Below the pieces are notes generated by a model. It made no database searches, was not told the DNA's origin, and worked only from the letters and a program-made list of their open reading frames with translations. The translations under genes were made by a program, and so were the position numbers. Shown one piece after another: positions 1 through 13,154 of a stretch of DNA of 64,000 nucleotides (within the stretch, counting starts at the first letter, position 1; each line of letters begins with the position of its first letter). The stretch comes from Crotophaga sulcirostris (Eukaryota > Chordata > Aves > Cuculiformes > Crotophagidae), in assembly GCA_013397455.1 (NCBI GenBank), contig VYZB01000055.1, positions 2,987,687-3,051,686 on the forward strand, read 5' to 3'.

Positions 1-110
1 CGGGGCGGGGCCGCCCAGCGCTTCCAGGTCACTGCGCCGCGGCCATCTTGGCGCCGGGCGGAAGTGATCCCGTTGCCCCTGGCGACGCCCGCTGGGGGAA
101 GAACGGGGAT
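1..110. promoter_or_regulatory. CpG-rich promoter fragment, probable BBIP1/SHOC2 shared start
   Basis: The first 110 bases are very GC- and CpG-rich. They hold a GC box (2-10), a YY1-type element GGCCATCTTG (41-50), an ETS-type CGGAAGTG (59-66) and an RFX X-box-like pair GTTGCC/GGCGAC (72-86). This is the usual make-up of a TATA-less housekeeping promoter. In human, BBIP1 and SHOC2 start head to head and the BBIP1 coding exons lie many kb downstream next to PDCD4. The same arrangement would place their shared start here. No exon boundary can be fixed, and the island is cut by the window edge. Confidence 0.55.
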
Positions 111-119
111 GTGGGGCCC

Positions 120-600
120 TGCACCGGCCCCACGGGCTGTTCATGCTCCCCCCACGGGCTGCACATGCACCTCCCCCGGGCCACCTTAACTGTACACCGT
201 CCCCTCGAGCTGTACACCAGCTTCCCGGGCTGTACGCCGGCCTCCCTGGGCTGTACGCCGCCTGTGCAGGACCTACACTGGCCCCCCTGGCTTTACACCT
301 GACCCCCGGGCTGTACACTGGGTCCCCCAAGCTGTACACCGACCCCCCCGGGTTGTGCACCAGCCCCCCACGTTGTGCAATGCTACACTCACACACACAC
401 TGTATACCAACCCCCTGCCCCCCAGGCCATACACTGTCCCCCCGGGGATATGCCTCAGCCCCCTGGGCTGTACACTGGCCCCTGGGCTGTACACTGGCCC
501 CCCAAGCTGTAAAACATCCCTTGGGCTACACACCAGCCCACCCCCGATGTGCACCGTCCCCCTCAGGCTGTGCATGCCCCCCCCCCAGGCTGTACTCTGG
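120..600. repeat. Degenerate GC-rich minisatellite, unit about 16-21 bp
   Basis: A diverged tandem array whose core is GGGCTGTACAC followed by a C-rich spacer (CCCCCC or similar). More than fifteen recognisable copies are seen, with variants such as CTGTACGCC, TTGTGCACC and CTGTACTCT. The long open frames across it are by-products of the repeat and resemble no protein I know. It directly adjoins the promoter-like island on its left. Confidence 0.8.
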
Positions 601-714
601 CCTCTCGGGCCACCCCGTTGCTACCCCTCGGCGCTGCCGCCCCAGGACAGCCCTCGGCTCTGTCAGCTGCTGAGTGCAGCTCCTTAAAGTACTGCAAGAA
701 ATAGGAACTGTTTT

Positions 715-1225
715 CATAGAATCACTAAGGTTGAAAAATACTTCTAAGATCACCTGGTCTAACATCAGCCCACCACCACCGTGCTCACTAAACCATGTCC
801 CAAAGTGCCACATCCACATGCTTTGTGAACACCTCTAGGGATGGTGACTCCACCACTGCCCTGAGCAGCCTGTTCTAATGCTTCACCAGTCATTCAGGGA
901 AGAAATTTTTTCTAATATCTAATCTAAACCTTCCCTGGCACAACCTGAAGCCATTCCCTCTCATCCTAGCACTTGTTACTTGGAAGAAGAGACCAACACC
1001 CATCTCTTACCAACCTCCTTTCAGGTAGTTGTAGAGGGCAATAAGGTGTCCCCTCAGCCTCCTTCTCTCCAGCCTAAACAACCACAGTTCCTTCTGCCAC
1101 TCCTCATAAGACTTGTGCTCCAGACCCTTCACCAGCTTTGTTGCCAATCTCTGGACATGCTCCAGTGCCTCAATGTCCTTCTTGAAGTGAGGGACCCAAA
1201 ACCAAACACGGTATTAGAGGTGTAA
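715..1225 (-). mobile_element. CR1 LINE, 3' part, minus orientation
   Basis: Begins with CATAGAATCAC, the complement of the CR1 tail, and continues through the standard CR1 3' region (for example the complement of the TTGCCCAGAG-to-CTGGAGCACA portion) in antisense to the + strand. It is an old, diverged copy truncated at its 5' end. Confidence 0.75.
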
Positions 1226-4069
1226 ATTCTAATTTGCTGAGTTCCTGTGAAGTAGCTCTGCAAAACACAGCCTCCCCACTCCTTCTGTGGGTCACCTTTA
1301 GTGACTGAGACATTATGGAAGAGATGGACCAGAAGACTGCAACGTTCCCCTGTTTCCTTTTTCTACAAAATCAGGACCATCCCTGGTTGGCACCCACTAT
1401 AACCTCGCACCCATGTGCTGACTGCTCTTTCTGTAGGAGATGGCCAAAGCTAAGTCTGACCAAGCTGCCCATGCAAGGAATACGTGGGAGCTGCAGGAGG
1501 TGGTGGTAGCCGTTCAGAGGGCAGCAACCATACCCCTTGGGTAGATAAACCCACTCAAGTGTGACAGAGCATCTGCATCAGTCATCATTTGATTTCAGAT
1601 GAGATGTAAAAGCAAGTTCTTTCACGGTTCGTTACAGCAGATCTTTCGGTATTTTGCTGAGAAAGGTTTAGCTTCTTTTTAATGCTAAATTCTCAGGTGG
1701 TTGCAATCAGTTCCCCTTTGAAGCCTAGACGGATTCTGCACTGCAGTAGCAGCTCAACTTTCTAATTTCTAAAACACATTAAAGCTAGTGGGAGTCTACT
1801 ATTTGATCTCAGTACTTGCTGATCTGGACTGGTCCCACTGGCTCACGTTCGGGAGGAACAGCAGTGCCTTAGCAGACTCAAAAAATTTGGGAGCAGATAG
1901 TCAGATCTAAGTACGTGCTATTTATTTCTACCTTTTTTTTTACATTTTTTGGCAACTATGGAGGCTTGTTTCAGTGAAACAAGGCTATTTATATTCAATT
2001 ACCTGGGTTCTGCCAGTTGCCTTTGTGTGATTCTTTGGCAAAACAGACAGTTCCATGTGGGTACATGCTTTTTTGCTAATAAATGCTGGACAGTGTTAAA
2101 AGGAGAGCTGGCTTTTTGGCATAATGGGTCACGGGGCAGAAACCAGGTGGAATTTCCTAGTGACAATATTTCTTACAATGACTGGATATTTATTTGTTGT
2201 TATTACTCAGTAAAACGTTCAGTGCAGACAGAGCACTGGTCCCCTGCAGGACATGGAAATACATGCTTTGCCCTGAAAAGCCTACAGTCTGACAGAATTT
2301 TTTCTTACATAGCCTATTCAAACACACACAGATGTCTACTTGTAACTCCTTCTTCTGCATTAAAGATCACAGCCTGTATTCACTGTGTGTAGAGAGGATC
2401 TGAACAGTTTATTGACTGATTACAGTACCTTCACATTTCTCAGGCTCTTTGTGTCCAAAGTGCCGCTGCCCAGTTTCTCTGGCATTGAAGAGGTTTGTAT
2501 GAAGTATCCATACTGCATGTACTCTGGTTCTGTTAGAGATTTTACTTCTGTTTTCACTTGCTTTGCTTTCAAAAATATAGTTTGAAGTCTAAAAAAATGC
2601 AACTTTATACTCAGAAAAACTGCTTGTACTTTTTACAATGAAACACAAAACTGAAATGCTGATATAAAGCATAGCAGGACAATTGTCACTAGATTACAAC
2701 TCAGTCAAGAAACCTACACTGATAACTCCACGCTTCTGCTGTAATTCCTTAAATATGTTTTATGAGATTACGCCAGTACTATGGTAATACCTGTGCCAAC
2801 AATTGGAACTGACAGGCATTTTTGCAAAGGCAGAATTCATACACACAAGATCTGTTTTTCATCTGCACAAATGGAATAGTTAATTTCACACCCTCCTACT
2901 TGGATGCTGGAGAGCTCAGCTCCAACCTGCTCCCAGCCTTCATCAGCACTGTTTGTCCCCAAATCTTCATCAACACAGACCTGGTCCAGTGTAGATGGAG
3001 AGTATGAGTCACAATCGTTAGGAGAATTCATTAGGGGCCTCAGCATCAGGAGACTATATGACAAGCCCATATTTTGAACCTTGCAGTGTTGTAACTGAAT
3101 ACCTCTCCTTAAGACAGATCCACAAACATTATGTCCAAGGTTCTTCCATCTCCATTGCCCCAGAAAACCGTGCTAGGATCTGGAACTATTTCCACTCATG
3201 CTGAAGTGAACAGCAGGGGAAATATAATTAATGGGCATTTCATAGCTTATATATGTACACGTTCTGAATTAAGATTTCACTGGCAATTTCAATTGGACAT
3301 TGGCTAATTTCTAAATGCTTGGGTTTGCAACCTTCATACTGCTCCTTTAACACCCATGGCATTTCCTTTGTTCCTGAAAAGGACAACTGTCCATGCAGCA
3401 TCATGCAGCATCACAGCACCTCCATCAACAGTGCTGGTACCTCTGCTCAACACAGACCTCTTCCCCTTTTACTCAAAGAGAAACAGACAGCAACAGCAGA
3501 CTGTTATCCTCCATCTAGACCAGCAGCAGAGAGGGATGAGTGTCAGAATTTGGGTTATTCATTGGATTCATGAGACCATTCCTAAGGCTATTCACTATCA
3601 ACACAGTTGCTTGAAGCATGTTTCCACAAAGCAGTGTGATTTATTAGGAGCTAGGTTTTACAGAGTGAACGAAAATAAAGCAATTAATTAGTTAAGCTTG
3701 CTTAAGCTGACCACAAGATCAGCAACTTCAGCATCATCTTTGACTAATTCAGATACCTCTGATATAATACCCTCACTTGCCTTTTCTTAATTTAGTGGCT
3801 GCCAAGCTAATGAATTGACCCTTTCTCTCTTGGTCATGTGGCCTTTTCACTGCCTCCTCTCAACTGTGAAATTTTTGTCATCTAGCTACAAGCAAGCCCG
3901 CTCTCCTCCCCAGGCAGACAGCTGCCACCGCCTCATCCAAAGACACTCAGTTCTAGTCATTTCTGTACTTCAGGCTGGGGCAGGAAGCACAAGCAGCAAA
4001 TTCTTTGCTAGCTAAGCCAACGTGAAGCCAGCCTCAGGGCAGCTCTGTTCCACTTGCAGCTCTGGAAGT

Positions 4070-4650
4070 CAGGATGTCCCAGCAAGCACATCTCATTGTG
4101 TCCCTTTCCACCCACGGTGTCCCTCTGCTCTGCCCTGTGTGGGGCTGCCTCCCACAGCCCTCCCCTGGTCTTCCACTCCCTTCTCTGCCTGGTCTGACCT
4201 CCACTTTCAGACTTCAATCACCTGTTCCTTCTCCACGCCATCTCTCTTTTCTTAACCTCCAACAGGGCCTCCAACTTTGGTTCTCCATGCCAGGTTCTCC
4301 ATGCCAGGTTCTCATTCAGTCTCGTGTCGTTCTTCATCTCACTGCTATCCTCCTGACAATGCTGTCTCTTTCTTCTCATCTCCTTTTACTGTCAAACTAC
4401 ATCCTGCTGAGTCTTCCATCCCTCTCCTGCTGCAAATTCCTTGTCACCCAGTCTCAGCATAAAACTCCTCTTAGTTTCACTTTCTTTGAGAATCTCAGTC
4501 TTCCTCTGTCATATCTCAAACCTCCAAATTCGCAGTCCCAGGTTTTATCTTCCTCTCATCTACACCTCAATCTACCCAGACCTTCCTGCCCTGTCCTACT
4601 CCTTTCCCTTCTCTTGAATCATCAATTTACCAGGAATTTGGCTTCAATCT
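4070..4650. other. Pyrimidine-rich, strand-asymmetric tract
   Basis: The + strand is dominated by C and T for nearly 600 bases, with a local tandem duplication of TCTCCATGCCAGGT around 4281-4310. The bias keeps a 193-codon frame open, but its composition (Leu, Ser and Pro from CT-rich codons) is what the bias alone would give. I see no recognisable domain. Confidence 0.4.
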
Positions 4651-7220
4651 CTTAGCCAAGGATTGCAATGGATTTAGTTTTTCCGGGGGAGAGAAACATG
4701 CTTTGAAGGCTGATGGCACAACAAAGCCATTTTGTGAGCATCATACTGACCATAAAAATAGTGTATGCCTTTATCATTGCTTTTCTGTCTTCTCCTTGAA
4801 CATCGCCTTGGCCTTTTATTATGAGTATACAAAAAGTGGGAAGGCTGGAAGAGCTGGCACAAATTAGGAGCTGAAGGGGAGAGAGGAAGGGTTCTAGGCA
4901 CAGAAACCATACCTGGAGGATGCACACAGACATTCAGAGCCCTTCCCAAGACCTAGAAGCTAATACTCCAGAAAAGTCACTGACGACATATCCATCACAT
5001 CAAAAACAGAAACTGCCCCAGCAAAGCGAAAGCTTCTGCTTTGTCTAAGACACTGTTGCAATACAAAGAAGGATACAAAGAAGGGGAACCTCACAATGTG
5101 TTTCTCTGTTGAAGGACTACAGTACAGTAAGATCTTGCTATTTTTACTGTCTGTTCCTTTTATGTGGTCACAGTCAGGTCTGCTTACTTGAGTGACAAGC
5201 AATTATTTTTTCTTTTTCCTCCAGTTGGTTGTACAAAGCAAAGGTATGATAAAAGGACACAGTGCAATTAAGGTACCTATGCTCTCAAAATCAAGCAGCG
5301 TGATTTAGGGTTGTAAAACTATGATGTAATAAACAATTTTGGTCCCGCCAGCTTCAACTTTCAATTCATTAGCCACCTATCTGTATCTGACAAGCTGTTA
5401 GCAATGTTTTAAACAGACTTCCTAGGTCTTACAGGAGCTCTTCCAGGTGGAAAGACAGGACATACCAATGCTGAAGAAGCACATCCAGAATGCCATGCAT
5501 TAAATGGTTTTCTCTTATTTACTTGCATGCACACAAACCTTTTAAAGAGTGTCCCACCTGCCTTAGAGCCAGCAGTCCTTCAGTTTATTTAGTGCAAGGA
5601 AAAACTGATCTCAAGCAAGCTGATCTTCAGTTATACAAATGGAGAGTCAACCAGTTCAAACAATTCGTCTTTTGAAGTCAACACTACAAACAACAGGAAA
5701 AAAGCAAGAGCTTTTCCGTTCACAACAGACAATAAACTGTATTTTTTGAGTGTAGGTTTTCTAGATAGGATCGTATCAGCTGTTAGAAACTCCTGCTTTC
5801 CTATACAGTAAAAGACAAGGCAAATTAAAGGCTTCAGTTGTCTGTACTTTGAAAGAGGAGAAAGGCTGGGACAGAAAACCTAAGTTAAACTGAAACAGAT
5901 GCTGATTATTCCAGCTCCAGACAGGCTGCTCCTAAAGAAACCAATCTTTCTTGACTTCATTTTATTCTTTCGTACTTGCAAATCCATTTCTGACATCCCA
6001 CGGTAACTCAAAAAGACAAAAGAGGATGCAATAGGACATTCTGTCCCTGGTGGACAAATGCCTCTTAGCTTGGGTCTGCCTCACCTGAATTTCAGAAGGC
6101 AGTGAGCCTATCAAGGACTAAACACATTCAGGACTAGCGTAACTCCCAAATCTAAGGGGCAAAATGGGACGGCTATTCCCAAAAGCTAGTTAAAATCTAC
6201 AGAGGCTAAGCTTCCTCTCTAGTCAATAAGATAAGCCTATGCTTAGGCACTCTGAATCACATTCTGCAGAAATCACTTTTTCCATTGACCTCATGTGGAC
6301 CCTGGGGAGTTGAGCTTTCCAAGGGAAAAGCCACTTCCTCCCCAGGAAAGTGCATGCAAGCCTAAGTGGCCATGGGTTCACCAGCTTTTTACAAGCCACA
6401 CATTGCTGTTGGACTCGGATGCTACATGAGCACTGTAGATCTGCGTGTCTGAGGATGGTACAAAACATCTCCCACCACTGTACCTGTTTCACTTGGCTCC
6501 CATGTCAGCCTTCTAAAACTGACTGGCACCAACAACCTGGTACGGTGTGGCTTAGATCTCATTTACACTGCAAGTTTTTTCATGCCTTCAAAGGTCCGTG
6601 AAGATTAGTACCAGGCTGACTGGTATGGCATGGTACGTAGGAATACAAGTGTGAAAGTAGCCCAAGTTTTTCCCTGCTGAACTTCATACAAGGGCATATC
6701 CTGCCTCTGTTTCACATAAAAGAGGAAGCAGGTTTCCACTTCTCCGTTATCCTCGCTGATCTTCCAGTCCTCAACAGCCACAACAGGGTAGCAGCGTAGC
6801 CTGTCCTGCACTGCCCTAGAGAGGGCCTGAAGACAACCTGTTCTGTACTGTTACCACTTTTATCTGATAAAGGTGTGAGGCCAAAGGAAAAAGAATCTCC
6901 CACAGCAGCCAAGAAAGGGGAAAGGTCTCTGGGAGTGGTGGCCCCAGGAAGGCAGAACAATTTTATTACAAGTTTTCCTTAAGATTACTATAAACAACTC
7001 AACTGTGTCCTAGAAGTGACTGGGAGTGGCAGCACATCCATGCTGAGCTGTGTAAAAAAGCCAGCTGCCCCATGCCCAGGCAAGTACCATTGCCAGCAGG
7101 TTAACCAAGGCCACAGGCAGAAGCAGTTTTACTCAGGATTAAATCCTGTCACCGCTGCAAGCTCCACTGTTTGAAATGTGGAAGAAGATGAAGATCAGCT
7201 GAACAGGAGAGTCCCCAGGA

Positions 7221-7241
7221 AAAACAAACAAACAAACAAAC
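7221..7241. repeat. (AAAC)n microsatellite
   Basis: Five consecutive AAAC units in otherwise ordinary intronic sequence. Confidence 0.8.
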
Positions 7242-10200
7242 TTCAGTAACATTCTCACAAAGATGAAAAAATACTTGAAAGTAATTTTTTAAAAAGTAAA
7301 AGGGAAAAATGAGTTGGAATAAAATATCTGCCTGTTAGTCTTAATAGCTGCAGCTCTGCTATCTATTTTCTCTCCCTCTTCTAGACTGTCAGCAGGGATT
7401 GAGTGTTCTCCTGGAGCCAAGGATGGATTTCCTGAATGGTGACAAATAGCAGTAAAGCCTGAAGTCAATTCCACAGTGAAATCATTATATAAATTGCTCT
7501 TTCCTACAGGAAAGAGATGGATGAAAAAATAAAACAAATCAGAAAGTAGCATGAAATGAGTAATCATACTGTTCAGTTATGGGAAGCAAAAGGAACTACA
7601 CCACTAACAATGCTGGCTCAGCCAGGGAGACAGGCGTTATAGCGATGCACCTGCACAGGAAAATTTCAGTTGAGAATTTCTGAAAGAAAACCTGAAAACT
7701 AGATCATTCAGGTGCAGAATGATCTTCCAAAAGAACCTCATGAAACTCCTTCTGCCCAGAGCCATGAAAACTAGAGCAGAGTGAGTGTAACCCCTCTAAT
7801 ATTTATTCTTATTGTGGTCGTGCACAGGAGCCTTGATCTTGAGTGCAGAGGGCTGTACAAAAAGATTGTTCTGATTCAGAGACTGAAAGCTAACTGCAAG
7901 ACCAGAAAAATGACATGCATTTGTCACAGACACAGGGAGCACGAAGAAAGAAAAGCAGTCAGTGTGCTGCCAAGTTTTTTTATAGGCCACACGGACAAGG
8001 AGAGCGAGTTGGAGAGATCTCTGAAAGATGATTTTTTTCAACACACATTAATAAGGGGTTGGTTGCAAAGCGGGGAGGAAGCATAGAGATGTTTGAAATG
8101 GTAACAAGTAGGCAGTGGAACTGGTCATCACATGCTGATCCCAGGAAAGAGCTGACATCCTTGCGATACTCTGAAACAGAGCAACAGGGGTGGGCTGGGG
8201 AAAGATGGGTCTTGAAGAGGCAGGCGTTTGACACACAAGAAAAGAGAGTTAGTAGACAGAAAAGAAAGAAGCAACACAGACAGAGCGACGGGCTAAGAAC
8301 AGTCCTGCATTGTCAGGACAAGGGCTTGGTTATTCAGAGTTTTCTTTCCCCCTCTTGTTTCTCAAGGGGAGGAGCGGTGTTTCAAGGGATAATAATACAA
8401 TCATTTGACTGTGTTAAGAGATTTATGGCCTAAATTTACCATGTGTTAAAATACTGATTCTCTTTCTAACATATGCTTTAGATATTGACATTATTTTTTC
8501 TGTACAGAAGACTGACTTCTGCTTACAATAGCTGGGACTTCACAGTAGGATCCAGCAATGCTGGGTAAATACAAAGTGACGTAAGTGAAGCACAAGTCTC
8601 AGATTTTTTCCACTCAATTAAATAAAGATAGCAAGAGAGACACTGAGCAGTGCGTGGTGGTGAGAAGCTGGAATAATTAAACAATAATATGACAGACGGT
8701 GCATTTACGGGCAATTACAGCATGCCTCTGCTGGCACTTTAGGGCACAAGGCCAAAGACTTAAGCGATTCAAACCACACAAGTAGAGCAGTAACCTCCTA
8801 GAAATGCCAGTTAGAGCATCTGGCTTGGGAGCCCAGAATGGGACTTAGACATAGCAATAAAACAGGCAGTCAGGTCTCTGCATTTACTGGACATCGCTGC
8901 GAGAGACAGAGCAGGAAGAGCATCCCATCAAAAAGCTGTTTCTGTGTCCCTTGGATAATACATTTCCAGGCACTTCTATGTACATAGAAGTGAAAGACAA
9001 ATCTTCACACTGAATAAGGACATCTCCTTCTTGCCTTGTGCATACAGCTTGAGGATACCACTGCACCAAGCAACGACAGATTTAAAATAAGTATATTCAG
9101 AAAGCTCAACTAAAAGAAATCTTTCATCTGTCAACTCCCTTCCAAAAACAAGGACTGGGTTAAACATCAAGCTATCAAGCTCTGAAGGCATTTGTGATTC
9201 CCTCAGGGACTCACAGGAGGCTTTCTGATCCCCACCTCACTCCACCCAGTAAATCCAAACCACCTTCCTCCTCCCATCTCTGAAGCAGATGGGCTCAGTA
9301 TCCCATGGTACCACTCAGCAGCTTAAGGGGACAATTGCATGAAATCTGCACGTGTATTTTTGAAAGCATTGGTATGCATTATTCAACTCACATCACAGTC
9401 ATGCTGGTACACCACATTTCTGACCTCGTCAGCACTTGTCAGCATGTAGAGAGGTGAAACAAGCTCTAGATTTTTAGAAAAGGAGAAAAGAAAGATCTGC
9501 CTGGAAAGCAAACACAGATCAGGTGTTGTTAAAAGCTTCTTAAAACTGCCAACAAAATATTTACTTAAACTCAGAACTGAAAATCACCTTAAAGATGGGT
9601 AATTCTCATGAAAGCAGCTTTATTTTTAAACACCCCATGTCTGGAGCTACACGAATACATGGTACTCGCAACCAGATTTTTGTTTTTAAAGTAAGGACTT
9701 GATTCCAGACTTTCTTGTCATATGGAAAAAAAATTGAAAACATGAACAGTTCAAATAGAAGAATGAAAATAAAAAGCATTTTAAGAGGATAAGGACAAAA
9801 ACAAGCCTCATAAACAAACGGGACTGGCAACATTGCTTCACCTAAATGCTTTTTTCTTCTGCTTAGTAGGAGATATTTCTCAAGACTTAAAATAAGTGTT
9901 GTTTTGTATCTGCAGGGCTTTCAGCAAGTGGCTGCCATGTTACGAAACTTGCTGGATTCCAGCAATGCACATCTCTGCTGTCTGCTGCACTCAGAGGAGC
10001 TGGGAAGAGGAGGAGGAAAACAAGCTTATCATTTATAAAATTATTCCTGGTTTTGTGGTTGCAAGGCTTTCTGCAGTGTACAAGAACAACTTGTTTGCGA
10101 CATCAGGAAAACAAGGATATGCAACCTAGAGTGTGTTGTCCTTTCCGTGGGTACTACTCTCACACTTTGTCAAGTAGCATTGAGTTTCATCCAAACGTCA

Positions 10201-12047
10201 AGTCTCAGGAAGCTGCATGCGACAGCAGAACAACTTAAGAACTGGGCATCGTGATGCCATGCACAGGGACAGCCTTGTTCTGACTTCCTCAGCCATCGGG
10301 GGTGGCACCAAGACAACACAGACACAGCACAGTCCCACTGCAAGTGCACGATGCTTTGCCCAGAGCAAAGGGGTTTGTCAAAGTACTTTAGCTCTCGAAC
10401 TATTTCTGGCAGCTAGAAAGGACTGTGAGAGAAATGAGTGTATGTTACAATACCTAGAGCCAGAAAATGGCAAAAAAATGGGGTTTAACTGTGCTTTCCT
10501 TAGCAGAAGAATAGATTGAGTCCCTCATCTGTAATTGGAAAAGTCATATCTTCTCCTGTTGTTCCCCTTCCAACAAAATGAGGGAAATTAGGTCCTCTGT
10601 GCCACATCTTCCCCTCCTGCCAACTATGCCTAACATAACTCCAGTGATTACCAGCCTTATTCAAAGCCAAAGCCATTCCTATTTTTAAGTCACTTTGAAA
10701 AGTACAACATTAAGCTGCAGACAGTGCCCATGCCTCTCTCCTTTTATCCAGTCCTTCCAATCCTGAAGGTGGTAACTGTCTTTTTCCCCAATGGTAAGAG
10801 GTGTCTTAAAAGCAGTCTTGCTAGAGACTATGGAAAACAATCTCCAGAGTCACACCTGTCCCACTGCTATCAGCTTTCTGGATAGGCTGCCAAGTTGGCA
10901 TTGGACTAGCTAAGAAAATGGATTTAGCACACCATGCCAGATTCCACTTCTCAATCACCAAAATGCTCAAGTAACAAACTGAGTTGACCATTGTTTCTTA
11001 TTACCAAGCAAACAAACCCTGTTGGCAGGAAAACTGTGTTCGGAAAGTGATTCCCTACATAACTGAGATGGGCTCTGGTTGCTATAAATGCCAGTCCTCA
11101 CATAATGCTGGACTCCAGGTAGTCATCGGCACTCTGAAGAACGCTGTCAAAAAGCCTAGCCTGCAATTTGATTTCAATATCTTCCTTTCAGTTCAAATTC
11201 TGTTGCTCTGCAGGTCATATTTGTTACCACAGGAATAACTTAGTTTCACAGTGCAGGATTTTCAGTTGGAACAGGCTGTCTTTTACATTCAATTTTAGCC
11301 ATAGCCAAGATGCTAATTGGATGAGATGGGTTGTTTTTTTTTAACAAACAAACAGCTACCAAATTACTGATCTGCAAATTGCACTTACTGCTTAAAATGC
11401 CCTGGTCTACAAACATCCACAGTCTTCACAAGTCCATCCCTAGTGCTTTCCCTTCCAATCAGTAGAAAATACTAATTGGTACATGGACTATGACACCAGA
11501 CAAAAGAGCTTTTCCCATTGAAATCAGTGGGAACACTTCTGCACACTTCAAAGGGTAGAGAAGGACGTCCCAAGCAAACACATCCATTTTATAGCCTCAT
11601 CAGTGTCAATCTTCTGGCTCAAAAGTGGAATATATGAATCACAACAGAAGTGGGTCTGCTTCTGTGCTGCCCCAGACCGAGCCAGAAGTGTTATCTTTGG
11701 CTGGCTCCACAAAAGGCAGGAAGCAGGAGACTCGCGCTCACCCTCTGCAGGTTCTCTGCTGGCCTCCAACCCAGCAAGCAGGCAAGACTTCCAGTGAGGT
11801 GGATGCAGGCTACCTGAGGGACCATCAGTTTCCTACTCTAGGTTGCCTTAGAGGAAAAAGGAAATAGTTCTGGAACAATGCAGACAAAGGTTTTAAATAA
11901 CTATCAGAGAGGTGCTGCTTACTGGAAGTTAAAAGTTTTATCCCACGTCTCCCAGCAAACCCAGGAACACCTTGGATCCCATAGCTGACAGGACTAGGGT
12001 GCGGTGCCTGATTTCCAGAGGGAAGCACACAAACAGCCACATCAAGA

Positions 12048-12370
12048 CAGAATCATAGAATGATTTGGGTTGGAAGAGACCTTAAAGCCCATCCAGTCCC
12101 ACCCTAACTGCCAGGGGCAGGGAAACCTTCCACTGGATCAGGGGGCTCAAGGCCCCATCCAACCTGGCCTTGAACACCTCCAGGGATGGAGCAGCCACAG
12201 CTTCTCTGGGCAACCTAGGCCAATGTTTCCCCACCCTCACAGGAAAACATTACTTCCTAAAAATCTAACCCAGATCTCCCCTTTTTTAGCCTAAAACCGT
12301 TTCCCCTTGTCCTCTCCCTGCAGTCCCTGATAAAGAGCCCCTCCCCAGGTTCTGAGGGGGCTGCTACGAG
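12048..12370 (-). mobile_element. CR1 LINE, 3' end, minus orientation
   Basis: Starts with the complement of the CR1 terminal repeat (AGAATCATAGAATG) followed by the highly typical TTTGGGTTGGAAGAGACCTT. It continues through the CR1 3' region up to CTCCCCAGG. It is well preserved, so it is a relatively young copy. Confidence 0.88.
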
Positions 12371-12735
12371 TGGCAAAGGACACTCCAAATCCCAAACCTG
12401 CTGGGGTAGGAGTGTGTGCCTGGGGTGCACTGGCTGATCAGGTTTGGTCACATTTAAGCCCTCAGCATTCAGAAAGGCACCGGGTTTTCCTCCTGCTGTT
12501 TTACAGAGCAGTGTGATTCACACCACGGATCCTGAGGCGCCGCATGAAATGGGAAACCATGTCGTGGCCTCCCTGACCAAGCCTGTCTGGTAGGAGGGTG
12601 GTTACTTACTATACAAAACACAAACACCGTGAAGCCCTGCAGCCCTGGCAGGGCGGGCAGGCAGCGGCAGGTTTGACAGAGCTGAGCCTGACTCCGCGTC
12701 CCGCTGCCCACGGGACCTCACAGCCATTTGTTGCT

Positions 12736-13095
12736 TAGAATCATAGAACAACCTGAGTCAGAAGGGACCCACAAGCAGTAAATGGCGGTGAGGTCCCCCC
12801 TGAGTCTCCTCTTTTCCAGGCTGAACAGACCACGTGACTTCTGCCTCTCCTCATACGATTTCTCCTCTAGACCCTTCACCAGCTTTGTGGCCTCCTCTGG
12901 ATACTCTGCAGTAGTATGATGTCCTTTTTATACTGCAGTGCCCAAAACTGCACCCATTACTCGAGGTGGGGCCACACCAGTGAGGAGCAGAGCAGGACAA
13001 TCACCTTCCTCTTCCAACTGGCAACACTGGACTTGATGCACCCCAGGACACCGTTGGCTCTCTTGGCTGCCAGGGCTCACTGCTTCCTCACAAGG
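12736..13095 (-). mobile_element. CR1 LINE fragment, minus orientation
   Basis: Begins AGAATCATAGAACAACC, then runs through the CR1 segment that in antisense reads CTGAACAGACC ... CTCCTCATACGATT ... CACCAGCTTTGTGGCC ... GAGGTGGGGCCACACCAG. An internal part is deleted relative to fuller copies, shown by the jump near 12775. Confidence 0.82.
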
Positions 13096-13154
13096 GGAGG
13101 AAGAGGAGGAGAAGGCACTGATCTCTTCTCTTTGGTGACCAATGACAGGATCCA

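Larger units (their letters stand above)
1226..12047. other. Gene-poor stretch, probable BBIP1 intron 1 (or SHOC2/BBIP1 intergenic)
   Basis: I recognise no exon here on either strand. None of the open frames looks like SHOC2 leucine-rich repeats or any other known protein. It includes a pyrimidine-rich section (about 4070-4650), an (AAAC)n run (7221-7241) and ordinary AT-rich sequence. Non-coding BBIP1 leader exons could lie here but cannot be seen from sequence alone. Confidence 0.5.

Noticed and set aside
143..673. Open frame of 176 codons across the left-edge GC-rich region
   Set aside because: It follows the minisatellite, its protein is repetitive (Gly/Leu-Tyr-Thr and Pro-rich), and other frames of the same repeat are equally open.
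4074..4655. Open frame of 193 codons in the pyrimidine-rich tract
   Set aside because: Composition explains the absence of stops; the translation is Leu/Ser/Pro low complexity.
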